Assembly (NCBI GenBank): GCA_945903615.1
Contig: CAMDOL010000023.1
Span: 1-14,987 of the forward strand
Source of the DNA: Rickettsia typhi
Lineage (GTDB): Bacteria; Pseudomonadota; Alphaproteobacteria; Rickettsiales; UBA1997
DNA length: 14,987 bases
Direction of reading: 5' to 3'
Shown here: in pieces, positions 6,651-13,528 of the stretch
Position numbering within the stretch: position 1 is the stretch's first letter
Layout: each line of letters starts with the position of its first letter
The notes under the pieces: generated by a model
Told to the model about the DNA's origin: nothing
The model's input: only the letters and a program-made list of their open reading frames with translations
The model's database searches: none
Made by a program: the position numbers and the translations under genes

Positions 6651-7607
6651 ATGACAACGACAAAAAAAACAGCCAAAAACTCGCCATCTGTAAAGATTAA
6701 TTGCCAAAAAACTTTTGGCTTTGATTGTGGTTTTGAGATTTTTGGATTTGAAGAGCCAACCAATTTAGTTCCTAAAATTGATGAAAACTATGTGTTTGAT
6801 GCCGCCACAACCCAAGCCATTCTTGCTGGATTAGCGTTCAATCAAAAAATTTTGCTGCAAGGAATGCACGGAACTGGCAAATCCACTCACATTGAACAAG
6901 TTTGTGCCCGCCTTAATTGGCAAGTATTGCGAGTCAATTTTGATTCTCAAATAACTCGTTTGGATTTGGTTGGTAAAGATGTCATTACTTTAAAAGATGG
7001 CAAACAAATCACTGAATTTAAACGCGGAATAATTCCTTTCGCCTTAGAAAAACCAATCGCTTTAGTGCTTGATGAATATGACGCAATTCGAACTGATGTA
7101 TCTTTTGTAATTCAAAGATTATTGGAAGAAGAAGGCAAATTTGCTTTGCTGGAAGAAAATGAAATATTGAGCCCACACCAATATTTTCGTCTTTTTGCCA
7201 CTTCAAATACCATTGGAATGGGCGATGATTTGGGCATTTATCACGGCACCAATTTGATTAACCAAGCACAAATGGATCGCTGGAATATTGTTGCCACTTT
7301 AAATTATTTGGATGAGAAAAAAGAAATTGAAATTCTTCTCAAAAAATTGCCGTTCTTGGAAAAAAAATCTAACGAAAATGTGGCTAAAATGATGGTAAGA
7401 ATGGCAAGCTTAACCCGTGAAGGCTTTAAAAACGGTGATTTATCGAACTTGATGTCACTTCGAACTTTAATCTCTTGGGGCAGAAATTTTGAAATTTTTG
7501 GATCAATTAAACAGGCTTTTATTTTGAGTTTTGTAAATAAATTAATTGATGAGGAAAAGATAATTTTGAAAGAATATTATCAACGAATTTTTGGTGAAGA
7601 GTTGTAG
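6651..7607 (+). CDS. cobS: CobS-like AAA+ ATPase (aerobic cobaltochelatase subunit)
   Basis: The 318-residue protein is collinear with CobS, the AAA+ subunit that with CobT drives cobalt insertion by CobN in aerobic cobalamin synthesis. Motifs: a conserved N-terminus ending NYVFDAATTQAILAGL (46-61), Walker A GMHGTGKST (71-79), the stretch HIEQVCARLNWQVLRVNFDS (80-99), RLDLVGKD (103-110), Walker B ALVLDEYDA (137-145), sensor-1 ATSNT (183-187), and INQAQMDRWN with the arginine-finger region (203-212). The C-terminus EYYQRIFGEEL also matches the family. Length and motifs are intact, so the ATPase should be active. No cobT, cobN or other cobalamin gene is in the window. CobS/CobT-type pairs may serve non-cobalamin roles in some reduced alphaproteobacteria; that is inference. 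Confidence 0.93.
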   Translation: MTTTKKTAKNSPSVKINCQKTFGFDCGFEIFGFEEPTNLVPKIDENYVFDAATTQAILAGLAFNQKILLQGMHGTGKSTHIEQVCARLNWQVLRVNFDSQITRLDLVGKDVITLKDGKQITEFKRGIIPFALEKPIALVLDEYDAIRTDVSFVIQRLLEEEGKFALLEENEILSPHQYFRLFATSNTIGMGDDLGIYHGTNLINQAQMDRWNIVATLNYLDEKKEIEILLKKLPFLEKKSNENVAKMMVRMASLTREGFKNGDLSNLMSLRTLISWGRNFEIFGSIKQAFILSFVNKLIDEEKIILKEYYQRIFGEEL

Positions 7608-7624
7608 AAACTGTTAGCTAATTA

Positions 7625-7654
7625 ATTTTGCCCTAGATTTTGCCCTAGATTTTG
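7625..7654 (+). repeat. Tandem 12-bp repeat next to the MITE fragment
   Basis: The unit ATTTTGCCCTAG occurs twice head to tail (7625-7636, 7637-7648) and is followed by a partial third unit ATTTTG. It lies exactly at the point where the M1 fragment 7650-7769 stops matching the copy at 14821. Each unit contains CTAG, the tetramer also found beside the other M1 terminus. Confidence 0.75.
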
Positions 7655-7769
7655 GCATAAATTCCATTATTTTTGGTGAAATATGGAAATATTCCACCAA
7701 AAAGTAATGAAATTTCTACTCAAAAAATCCTCAGAAATATCAATTTTTAGTTGTTCAGAGGTTCCTTAG
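7650..7769 (-). mobile_element. MITE family M1, truncated copy
   Basis: The reverse complement of 7650-7769 matches 14821-14940 over 120 bp with two mismatches by eye. Its terminus is GGAACCTCTGAACAACTAAA (minus strand, ending at base 7765), flanked by CTAA. Inside, TTTTTGGTG pairs with CACCAAAAA around a symmetric GGAATATTTCC core. The opposite terminus present in the 14821 copy is missing here; the match stops at the tandem CCCTAG units. There is no transposase, so it would be non-autonomous. The intact terminus faces phoU and supplies sequence for its probable promoter. Confidence 0.82.
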
Positions 7770-7779
7770 AAATTATAAT
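7751..7779 (+). promoter_or_regulatory. Hybrid promoter for phoU, -35 inside the MITE terminus
   Basis: TTGTTC at 7751-7756 lies in the M1 terminal inverted repeat and is followed after exactly 17 bp by a perfect TATAAT at 7774-7779, just outside the element. Transcription would begin near 7786 and leave a leader of about 60 nt before the phoU ATG at 7849. The -35 matches TTGACA at only its first three bases; the -10 and spacing are ideal. This is a sequence-only prediction. Confidence 0.55.
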
Positions 7780-7848
7780 CGCTTGATTATTTTGCAGATC
7801 AATATTTTAATAGCAATTAGCAACTCCTTAAACAATATTTCCTCAACA

Positions 7849-8508
7849 ATGGAACTAAAACAACACACCGTAAAATCTTACGATAAAGATATTCAGTCAA
7901 TTTCTGGAACTCTTGACCATCTTTTGGATTTATTAAACTACTCGATTGAAATGGTTGAAGATGTGATCAAAAATCCCCAAAAACAATTGGTGCAACAAAT
8001 TTTAGATCACGATTATAAAATCAACCATTTGGATCATTTAACTGAAAAAAAAGTTACTTTAATGCTTGCACTCAGACAGCCAATGGCTTTTGATTTGCGT
8101 TATATTATTTCGGCTCTGAAAGTTTCTTCCAATCTAGAAAGAATGGGTGATAAGTGCAAAAGTATCATCAAAAAAATTGCCCATTTGGAAACTAAAATGG
8201 ATGACAAAACCAAAAATTCTTTGCTGAAAATGTTAGAGATTGCCAAAAAGATGACTAGAGATGCGGTGTCGGCTTTTAATGATCATAATCTTGAAAAGGC
8301 TGAAGAGGTTTTAAAGCAAGATGATGAGATTGATCAGATTTATGAAAATCTATTTTCAATTGTGGAGGGCGAAAGTTTTGATCAAAAACAAGTCAAAAAC
8401 ATTATAAATATTCTCTTCATTGCCAAAAGTTTTGAAAGGCTTGCCGACCACGCCTCCAATATTGCTGAGATGGTTCGTTATGTAGTTAGTGGTGAAATTA
8501 TCGAGTAA
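7849..8508 (+). CDS. phoU: Phosphate-signalling regulator PhoU
   Basis: PhoU is a cytoplasmic all-helical protein that couples the PstSCAB phosphate transporter to the PhoR sensor kinase and represses the Pho regulon. From ATG 7849 the 219-residue product starts like other alphaproteobacterial members (HTVKSYDKDIQSI, 6-18) and holds two three-helix PhoU repeats. The first contains LALRQPMAFDLRYIISALKV (73-92) and ERMGDKC (97-103). The second has IAKSFERLADHASNIAEMVRY (191-211). The acidic E/D clusters ERMGD and ERLAD are the metal-binding sites. The frame extends 22 codons upstream to TTG 7783, but that overlaps the predicted -10 region and lacks similarity, so it is rejected. No pst, phoB or phoR gene is adjacent, unlike the usual operon. 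Confidence 0.93.
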   Translation: MELKQHTVKSYDKDIQSISGTLDHLLDLLNYSIEMVEDVIKNPQKQLVQQILDHDYKINHLDHLTEKKVTLMLALRQPMAFDLRYIISALKVSSNLERMGDKCKSIIKKIAHLETKMDDKTKNSLLKMLEIAKKMTRDAVSAFNDHNLEKAEEVLKQDDEIDQIYENLFSIVEGESFDQKQVKNIINILFIAKSFERLADHASNIAEMVRYVVSGEIIE

Positions 8509-8570
8509 AAAATGAGAAGAAATTATTAATCTCATATCAAAAATCAAAACGATTGAAAAGAAAATTAAGG

Positions 8571-8595
8571 GCAACTTGAAAAAATTGCTTTTTTA
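8571..8595 (+). terminator. Intrinsic terminator after phoU
   Basis: GCAACTT (8571-8577) pairs with AAATTGC (8583-8589), with one mismatch and a 5-base A-rich loop, and is followed by TTTTTT (8590-8595). It lies about 60 bases after the phoU stop. The rest of the 181-bp gap before the next gene holds only a short AAGAGC-AGA-GCTCTT dyad (8627-8641) with no T-tract. Confidence 0.5.
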
Positions 8596-8689
8596 CTCAG
8601 TTTTATTTTAATTTGAAAAAGTTGTAAGAGCAGAGCTCTTGTCGTGGAATTTGTAGTCGATTAGTCTTGAATAAGAAATCAGTGATCAA

Positions 8690-9211
8690 ATGTTTTTGAA
8701 GTCCAAATTTTTCCAATGCACCCTTCTATTTTGTCTTGGCGCTCCCTACTTTTTATTGTCCAAAAATGCCACCGCTCAAACTATTGATAGTATGTATTAT
8801 AGTTGGGTGGTTTATGAATATGCGGATAGTGGAGATGATAAAAAATGTTATATTGCTGCCACACCTCACAAAAGCGATAGCAGCTATACTGGTTTGCGCA
8901 ATCCATATTTGGCAATTACCAGATATGCTAATAACAGATCAGAAGAAATAAGTCTTTATTCGGGATATGAATATAAAATTAGTGGCGATGTTTATTTGTT
9001 GATTGGTGATGTTCAAAAACAGCTTTATACCAAAGATGATATGGCTTGGGCAAAGACTGATTATGATGATAAAGATATTATAACTTTGATGCTGCATGGC
9101 GAAACTGTTAAAGCCAGAAGCGACTCTGCAGTTGGCAATTATGCGGTTGATGAATATCAGATGAAGGGCTTCACTAGAGCTTATGCTCGGATGAAAGAGC
9201 TTTGTAAATAA
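8690..9211 (+). CDS. IalB-family (invasion-associated locus B) periplasmic protein
   Basis: A 173-residue exported protein of the IalB family, common in alphaproteobacteria and named after Bartonella IalB, where it is linked to erythrocyte invasion; most members have no known biochemical role. A signal peptide covers about residues 1-29 (KSKFFQCTLLFCLGAPYFLL, likely cleavage after ATA). The mature part shows the family pattern: SWVVYEYADSGDDKKCYIAATP (38-59), NPYLAITRY (71-79), EEISLYSGYEYK (85-96), DDMAWAKTDYDD (116-127) and EYQMKGFTRAYARM (155-168). Two mature cysteines, C53 and C172, could form a disulfide. Start: ATG 8690, preceded by GTGATCAA with no strong Shine-Dalgarno. It is a single-gene unit that ends 17 bp from the convergent ThiE-like gene, with no clear terminator between them. 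Confidence 0.85.
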   Translation: MFLKSKFFQCTLLFCLGAPYFLLSKNATAQTIDSMYYSWVVYEYADSGDDKKCYIAATPHKSDSSYTGLRNPYLAITRYANNRSEEISLYSGYEYKISGDVYLLIGDVQKQLYTKDDMAWAKTDYDDKDIITLMLHGETVKARSDSAVGNYAVDEYQMKGFTRAYARMKELCK

Positions 9212-9228
9212 TTCAATAAGATTAGTGT

Positions 9229-9834
9229 CTAGAGAAACATTGATATTCCGCCAATGCCAGAGATGTTGGTATTTTTTAATAATTCAATATTTTTTTCATT
9301 AATGCCGCCCAAAGCGTAGACTGGAAGTTTGGTTTGGTTGATGAAATTATTTAAGCCATCAACACCAACGGGCTGTTGATTTGGATGGGAGCTGCTGAGA
9401 AAAATTGGTGAATAAAAAACTAAATCAACATTTAGTTTTTCAGCTTTAATAATTGATTCAGGCTTATGACAGCTGTAACTCAAAATCATTTTATGGCGGC
9501 TTTCTAGAGTAACAATATTTTGATCTAAATCCGAAAAATGAACTCCATCAGCACCAACTTTTTCAGCCAAATTCCAATCTTTACCAATTAAAGTTTTTAA
9601 TTTTTTTTTGCGGGCAATTGTTATTATTTGTTTGGCAAAATTGAAGCGCTCATCGTTTTTTAAATCGTAATCACGAATAATAATCGCGGTATTTTCGGGC
9701 AAATTTCTCACCACAGAAAAAATATCTTCCTTTTTGATGAACCTTTTTCGATCGGTGAAAAAGAACATTTCAGGTAGATTTTTAACTGTTCTTAACCTAG
9801 CTTTTGATAATTCCTGCAAAAATTTATTGTTCAT
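9229..9834 (-). CDS. ThiE/TenI-like (thiamine phosphate synthase family) protein
   Basis: A 201-residue TIM-barrel protein of the TMP synthase/TenI superfamily. Recognisable pieces are MFFFTDRKRF (23-32, in place of the ThiE ITDR motif), GKDWNLAEKVGADGVHFSDLDQ (84-105), SYSCHKP (119-125, in place of GISCH), DLVFYSPIFLSSSH (137-150), and PVYALGGINEKNI (171-183) before a terminal phosphate-binding GIGGISMF (193-200). Two substrate-binding elements of classical ThiE look altered: the Q.R.K strand reads IIIRDYDL (51-58) and the IND(R) loop reads LIGKDW (82-87). It may therefore be a TenI-like or diverged enzyme rather than a true thiamine-phosphate synthase. ATG 9834 is one base from the divergent yggS start, so its promoter must lie inside yggS. 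Confidence 0.75.
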   Translation of the reverse strand: MNNKFLQELSKARLRTVKNLPEMFFFTDRKRFIKKEDIFSVVRNLPENTAIIIRDYDLKNDERFNFAKQIITIARKKKLKTLIGKDWNLAEKVGADGVHFSDLDQNIVTLESRHKMILSYSCHKPESIIKAEKLNVDLVFYSPIFLSSSHPNQQPVGVDGLNNFINQTKLPVYALGGINEKNIELLKNTNISGIGGISMFL

Positions 9835-9835
9835 A

Positions 9836-10510
9836 ATGTCTATTTCTCAGAATCTTCAATCGATAAAAGAAAAAATCCAAAATTCCAATCATCAAGTTAA
9901 TCTGATTGCCGTCTCCAAAACAATTGACGAGGAAAAGATCAAGCAAGCAATTGATTGTGGTTGTCAGATTTTTGGAGAAAATAAAGTGATGGAAGCGAAA
10001 AATAAATGGATAAATTTAAAAAACCAATACAAAAATATCAAATTACACCTAATTGGTCATTTACAAACCAATAAAGTTAAAGATGCAGTGCAAATTTTTG
10101 ATGTGATTCAAACTTTAGATAGCGAAAAACTCGCACAGGCTTTGGCAAAAGAAATAATTAAGCAAAACAAATCTCTAGAAATTTTTGTCCAAATCAACAT
10201 TGGCGAAGAAGAGCAAAAATCAGGCATCAATCCCCAAGATGCTCAAGATTTTATCCAAAAAATGATTGGAGAATATCAATTGCCAATTACCGGCGTGATG
10301 GCAATTCCGCCAGTCGATCAAGATCCAAATCTTTATTTTGCTTTGCTTAAGAAAATTGCTGACGAAAATAATTTAAAAAATATTTCGATGGGAATGAGCG
10401 ACGATTTTGAAAACGCAATTATGATGGGAGCAAATTTTATAAGGCTTGGCACCGCAATATTTGGTCAGAGAAATTTAACTGAAGCTCAACCACAAAAAAT
10501 TGATTTATGA
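9836..10510 (+). CDS. yggS: YggS-family PLP homeostasis protein
   Basis: The YggS/PROSC (PLPHP) family binds pyridoxal phosphate and buffers the vitamin B6 pool; no catalytic reaction is established. The 224-residue product is family sized. PLP would be held by K28 in VNLIAVSKT (21-29). Other motifs are FGENKVMEAKNKW, LHLIGHLQTNKVKDAV, VQINIGEEEQKSGI, GVMAIPPVDQDP and the phosphate-binding end ISMGMSDDFENAIMMGANFIRLGTAIFG. The ATG at 9836 was chosen because the family begins about 20 residues before the lysine; the frame's 34 extra upstream codons are antisense to the ThiE-like gene and unrelated to the family. It overlaps the next gene by 4 bp (ATGA), indicating an operon. Confidence 0.95.
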   Translation: MSISQNLQSIKEKIQNSNHQVNLIAVSKTIDEEKIKQAIDCGCQIFGENKVMEAKNKWINLKNQYKNIKLHLIGHLQTNKVKDAVQIFDVIQTLDSEKLAQALAKEIIKQNKSLEIFVQINIGEEEQKSGINPQDAQDFIQKMIGEYQLPITGVMAIPPVDQDPNLYFALLKKIADENNLKNISMGMSDDFENAIMMGANFIRLGTAIFGQRNLTEAQPQKIDL

Positions 10511-11136
10511 GTTTTGATAATATTAATTCAGCAGATTTGCCGCATTTAGTTTATTTGAGTTTGCTACTCGTTATGTTGATGAGTAGCTTAGTTTTTAAAA
10601 GCCATATCAAAGTCTCGGCAGTTCTCAAACAAATGATGTTGTGGGCTATAATTGTATTGGTGATTTTGGTTGCTTATAGTTTTCGTTATGATTTTTATCG
10701 GTTGCAAGATCGAGTTTTTGGTGAATTGTTTCCCAGCAAAATTATTCAAATTGACAAACGACAAATTGCCATTGCGGTTGCTAATGATGGGCATTTTTAT
10801 ATCGACATTAAAATCAATTCCAAACCTGTTCGTTTTATGGTTGATACTGGCGCTAGCGACATCACACTTAATTTATCTGACGCTAAAAAAGTGGGAATCA
10901 ACATTAAAAATTTATCATCTTTTAGAAAATATCAAACCGCCAATGGCTATATAGTTAGCGGCTTGGCAGTGGTTGATGAAATGGAGGCGGCGGGAATAAA
11001 ATTTAATAATGTCACGGTTTCGGTGAATAATAGCGATATGGGAACCTCGCTTTTGGGAATGAGTTTTTTGCGTCGGTTTGAAAGATATGAAGTTTTTCAA
11101 GATCGCTTGGTTTTAACTTCTAAGAACCCATCATAA
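10507..11136 (+). CDS. TIGR02281-type membrane-anchored retropepsin-like aspartic protease
   Basis: A 209-residue membrane protein with two hydrophobic segments near the N-terminus (about 13-30 and 43-58), followed by a soluble retropepsin-like domain. The catalytic motif is FMVDTGASDITL (110-121), with D113 as the single active-site aspartate, so dimerisation would be needed as in retroviral proteases. The later conserved parts are TANGYIVSGLAVVDEMEAAGIKF and the GTSLLGMSFLRRFERYEV hydrophobic-Gly motif near the C-terminus. This arrangement is the TIGR02281 family, largely alphaproteobacterial; its substrate is unknown and the protease domain is probably periplasmic. The start ATG overlaps the yggS stop (ATGA), so translation is likely coupled. 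Confidence 0.9.
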   Translation: MSFDNINSADLPHLVYLSLLLVMLMSSLVFKSHIKVSAVLKQMMLWAIIVLVILVAYSFRYDFYRLQDRVFGELFPSKIIQIDKRQIAIAVANDGHFYIDIKINSKPVRFMVDTGASDITLNLSDAKKVGINIKNLSSFRKYQTANGYIVSGLAVVDEMEAAGIKFNNVTVSVNNSDMGTSLLGMSFLRRFERYEVFQDRLVLTSKNPS

Positions 11137-11162
11137 ATCTTTTTTAATCACAGATTTATGAT
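11130..11162. terminator. Hairpin between convergent genes
   Basis: ATCATAAATCT (11130-11140) and AGATTTATGAT (11152-11162) pair perfectly over 11 bp around an 11-base loop containing TTTTTT. The stem includes the stop codon of the aspartic protease gene and ends 10 bp from the stop of the converging ybgC gene. It is AT-rich and has no T-tract after the stem on either strand, so termination is plausible but not classical. Confidence 0.4.
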
Positions 11163-11172
11163 AGGTCCTAAG

Positions 11173-11661
11173 TCAGATCAAAGATAAAATTTCTGGCGGA
11201 ATTCTTGTGGGTTTGAAAGTTTCAGCACCAACGCAAACAATCTCAACATCAATCTTGGATAAAATTTTTTCTTGAAGTTTTGCTTCTTGTTTTAATCTTA
11301 TTGATACTTTTCCAATCTCAATAATTTCAACCCCAACCTCAATCAAATCATCCATTCTTGCCGGTTGCAAATATTCAACTTGGCAATTGCGCACTACAAA
11401 AATCACTCCAGAATTTTTGACCAACTCAGACTGAATAATTCCCCTATTTCTCAAAAAGTCCGCGCGTGCTCTTTCAAAAAATTTTAAATAATTGGCATAA
11501 TAAACCACGCCGCCAGAATCGGTGTCTTCGTAGTAGACTCGGTATGAAAAGATATGGCAAAAAGATTTTGAATCCAAGCCAGATTTCGTTTTGTTATGGG
11601 GATCGTCACAAAGCGGGTTGTGGCCAGTGCCGCGTAAAATTTTATTAATTGGTTTGGGCAT
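11173..11661 (-). CDS. ybgC: YbgC-type acyl-CoA thioesterase (hotdog fold)
   Basis: A member of the 4-hydroxybenzoyl-CoA/YbgC thioesterase family, which hydrolyses acyl-CoA thioesters and in many proteobacteria sits with tol-pal. The signature is clear: SYRVYYEDTDSGGVVYYANYLKFFERARADFLR, in which the aspartate of YEDTD is catalytic. It is followed by VRNCQVEYLQPARMDDLIEV and a C-terminal beta strand region ending AETFKPTRIPPE. From ATG 11661 the protein is 162 residues, with roughly 30 residues before the domain that relatives lack and that read like translated noncoding DNA (RGTGHNPLCDDPHNK). An internal TTG at 11577 would give a family-sized 134-residue protein. An upstream TTG at 11679 is also possible. 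ATG 11661 overlaps the end of queD by 17 bp. Confidence 0.85.
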   Translation of the reverse strand: MPKPINKILRGTGHNPLCDDPHNKTKSGLDSKSFCHIFSYRVYYEDTDSGGVVYYANYLKFFERARADFLRNRGIIQSELVKNSGVIFVVRNCQVEYLQPARMDDLIEVGVEIIEIGKVSIRLKQEAKLQEKILSKIDVEIVCVGAETFKPTRIPPEILSLI

Positions 11662-12064
11662 AACAATTTGGAGTTTCAAAGAGCTTAATTTGAGTGCAAG
11701 TAATTTTGTACTTAGCGAAAAGTTTTGGGCAAATTTCTTTTAATAAATAACTCGCCATTTCTTCAGCGGTTGGGTTGCAATTTAGATAATAAATTTTTTG
11801 CCCAGTGACCTGAGTTATTTGTTCGCCCAAAGCCATATCTTTGCTGTTTAGAATTGTATTGTGATCCCAATTATTATCAACCCAATCGCCCAAAATATCT
11901 TTGATTATACCAAAATCAATCACCATCCCCAACTCATCAAGATGATCAGCGGAGAAGGTTGCTTCTAGCGCATAACGATGACCATGCAACATTTTGCATT
12001 TGCTGTTATGCTTCATAACTCGGTGAGCAGCGTCAAACTCAATTCTTCTAGTGCAGGTGATCAT
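11645..12064 (-). CDS. queD: 6-carboxy-5,6,7,8-tetrahydropterin synthase
   Basis: QueD converts dihydroneopterin triphosphate to 6-carboxytetrahydropterin in queuosine/7-deazaguanine biosynthesis. The 139-residue product starts with FDAAHR (10-15), contributing zinc ligand H14, and contains the diagnostic CxxxHGH motif CKMLHGH (23-29), with catalytic C23 and zinc ligands H27 and H29. VIDFGIIKDIL (48-58), DHNTILN (67-73), NPTAEEMASYL (96-106) and the terminal KLFETPNCYAQ with the active-site glutamate complete the family pattern. The CxxxHGH spacing argues for QueD over a eukaryotic-type 6-pyruvoyltetrahydropterin synthase. No queC, queE or queF is nearby. It is upstream of, and overlaps, ybgC, and is divergent from the hisI fusion gene across 76 bp. 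Confidence 0.94.
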   Translation of the reverse strand: MITCTRRIEFDAAHRVMKHNSKCKMLHGHRYALEATFSADHLDELGMVIDFGIIKDILGDWVDNNWDHNTILNSKDMALGEQITQVTGQKIYYLNCNPTAEEMASYLLKEICPKLFAKYKITCTQIKLFETPNCYAQTN

Positions 12065-12140
12065 TAATTTAGTAATTAGTTGTTTAAAATTTAGATGACA
12101 GTTTTATAGTTTGATGAATTAAAAAACTAATTTTCCAGCA

Positions 12141-13253
12141 ATGCAAGAAAATCCCCAAAAAAATATATTAGAAGCCATAAAATTCGATGAAAAAGGCTTG
12201 ATTCCTGCCATTGCTCAAGATGATAAAACCGGACAAATTTTGATGTTTGCTTGGATGAATAAAGAATCAATTAATGCCACAATCAAAACAAAATTTGCCC
12301 ATTATTTTTCCAGATCTCGCGGCAAATTGTGGAAAAAAGGCGAGACTTCTGGCAATACACAAATCGTTAAAGAAATTCTAACCGACTGTGATAATGATTG
12401 TTTGATTTTAAAAATTGAACAAAAAGGAGTCGCTTGCCACACTGGTGCCAAAAGCTGTTTTTTTCGCAATTTATTATTGGCGATTGTTGGCTTGATGTTG
12501 TTTTTTGGAAATGCCTATACCAACAAATCCTATGCTGATCAAACTAAAAAAATTGACAATTTAACCGTCTTTTCCGAAAGCAATATGGTCTATCCTTTGG
12601 TCAAAGTTGCTCGGTTATATTCCCAGCAAAAAAGCGCAATTGTCTCAATTAATTTTGATTATTCGGCGCAGCTAATTGCTAATATTAATGATGGTGAGCC
12701 AGCTGATGTCTTTATTGCATCACATCCAGATTGGATTGAAATTCTAAAACAAAAGGGTCTAGTTGATGTTTATAATCTAACTAATGTTGCTAAGGATAAA
12801 TTGGTTTTGGTTGCTTCTAAAAATAATAAAAAATTAAAAACTGTCCAAATTGTTAAATTGGGTGACATAAATAAGATTTTGCAATTCATTATTAATCAAA
12901 ATATTCCCCTCGTTGTTGATTCTGAAAATACTTCGCTAGGCAAATATGACAACGCTATTTTGCGTGAGGCAAAAATTTCTGATCAAAAAGTTTATCACCG
13001 AGTTAGTGAAGATAAAAAATCAATTGCCGATTTAATTAATGAAAGCGATGAATATTGCGGCATAGTTTTGGCCAGCTCAATTAAAAATTATGATAATATT
13101 TTAGTTTTAAAAGAGCTTGACAATAGTGAAATATACTACCAAGCCTTGGTAATTGCGGGAGATAATATGGAGAAAGCGCGGGACTTTCTAAAATTTATTA
13201 AATCTGATGAGATGAAAAAAATATTTGTAGAAAGTGGTTTTGTGGTTGATTGA
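12141..13253 (+). CDS. HisI fused to a ModA-like periplasmic binding protein
   Basis: A 370-residue two-domain ORF. Residues 1-109 are a complete phosphoribosyl-AMP cyclohydrolase (HisI, third step of histidine synthesis): [10 protein letters not shown] (31-40), [18 protein letters not shown] (57-74), the magnesium/zinc motif DCDND (D82, C83, D84, D86) and [14 protein letters not shown] (96-109) with zinc cysteines C99 and C106. Residues 110-133 are one hydrophobic segment followed by a possible signal-peptidase site (KSYA/DQ). Residues about 138-370 resemble the molybdate/tungstate-binding protein Mod[18 protein letters not shown] (141-157), [18 protein letters not shown] (185-202), [10 protein letters not shown], and a C-terminal [22 protein letters not shown]. 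Topology would be HisI inside, binding domain outside. No other his or mod gene is nearby. A frameshift at a T7 run near the junction could have fused two genes. Confidence 0.82.
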   Translation: MQENPQKNILEAIKFDEKGLIPAIAQDDKTGQILMFAWMNKESINATIKTKFAHYFSRSRGKLWKKGETSGNTQIVKEILTDCDNDCLILKIEQKGVACHTGAKSCFFRNLLLAIVGLMLFFGNAYTNKSYADQTKKIDNLTVFSESNMVYPLVKVARLYSQQKSAIVSINFDYSAQLIANINDGEPADVFIASHPDWIEILKQKGLVDVYNLTNVAKDKLVLVASKNNKKLKTVQIVKLGDINKILQFIINQNIPLVVDSENTSLGKYDNAILREAKISDQKVYHRVSEDKKSIADLINESDEYCGIVLASSIKNYDNILVLKELDNSEIYYQALVIAGDNMEKARDFLKFIKSDEMKKIFVESGFVVD

Positions 13254-13330
13254 GAACTTAGGAACTGCGAAATAATAACTTAAACGATTTAAGCGTCGTC
13301 TTTTTGGTATAAATTATTCACGAATAAGTT

Positions 13331-13528
13331 CTAGTTATTTTTGAGCAGCAACTCCTTTAATTCTTGAATATCGTTTTCGGATGATTGGGGGGTGGTTTTC
13401 TCTGGATTCTGCAGATCAGGCATCTCACTAAAATTTGGCGGCACAATCAGCGGATCGTCCATTTTACTTTTAGCACAACTTGTTATAAGTAAAGCGGTTG
13501 TGGCAATAATGATTAATTTATTTTTCAT
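13331..13528 (-). CDS. Small DUF3035/BamF-like lipoprotein
   Basis: A 65-residue lipoprotein with signal peptide MKNKLIIIATTALLITSC; the lipobox ITSC puts the lipidated cysteine at 18. The short mature part includes KMDDPLIVPPNFSEMPD (22-38), which resembles the PL..PP.F.LP motif of DUF3035 proteins (BamF, a subunit of the outer-membrane beta-barrel assembly machine in alphaproteobacteria). It ends in a short charged helix (DIQELKELLLKNN). DUF3035 proteins are usually longer, so this is a minimal version. Its ATG overlaps the lspA stop by 4 bp (ATGA), the same gene order seen in many alphaproteobacteria, and LspA is the enzyme that would process it. The family assignment rests on one motif plus context. 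Confidence 0.7.
   Translation of the reverse strand: MKNKLIIIATTALLITSCAKSKMDDPLIVPPNFSEMPDLQNPEKTTPQSSENDIQELKELLLKNN

Noticed and set aside
6614..6763. 50-codon N-terminal extension of the acetyltransferase, with a hydrophobic stretch
   Set aside because: It is antisense to the conserved cobS N-terminus, and GNAT proteins of this kind start near the later ATG.
7783..7848. 22-codon extension of phoU from TTG 7783
   Set aside because: It starts right beside the predicted -10 box (7774-7779), before the predicted transcription start, and has no similarity to PhoU; the family N-terminus matches ATG 7849.
9734..9835. 34-codon upstream extension of yggS
   Set aside because: It is antisense to the ThiE-like coding sequence and unlike YggS N-termini.
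12065..12140. Promoter pair between queD and the hisI fusion (for example TATAGT near 12110)
   Set aside because: Only one weak box with a poor -35 could be found, not enough to call a site.
13254..13330. CTTAAA-CGA-TTTAAG hairpin as a terminator of the hisI fusion gene
   Set aside because: The 6-bp AT-only stem is separated from the T-run by CGTCGTC; it is too weak to support.
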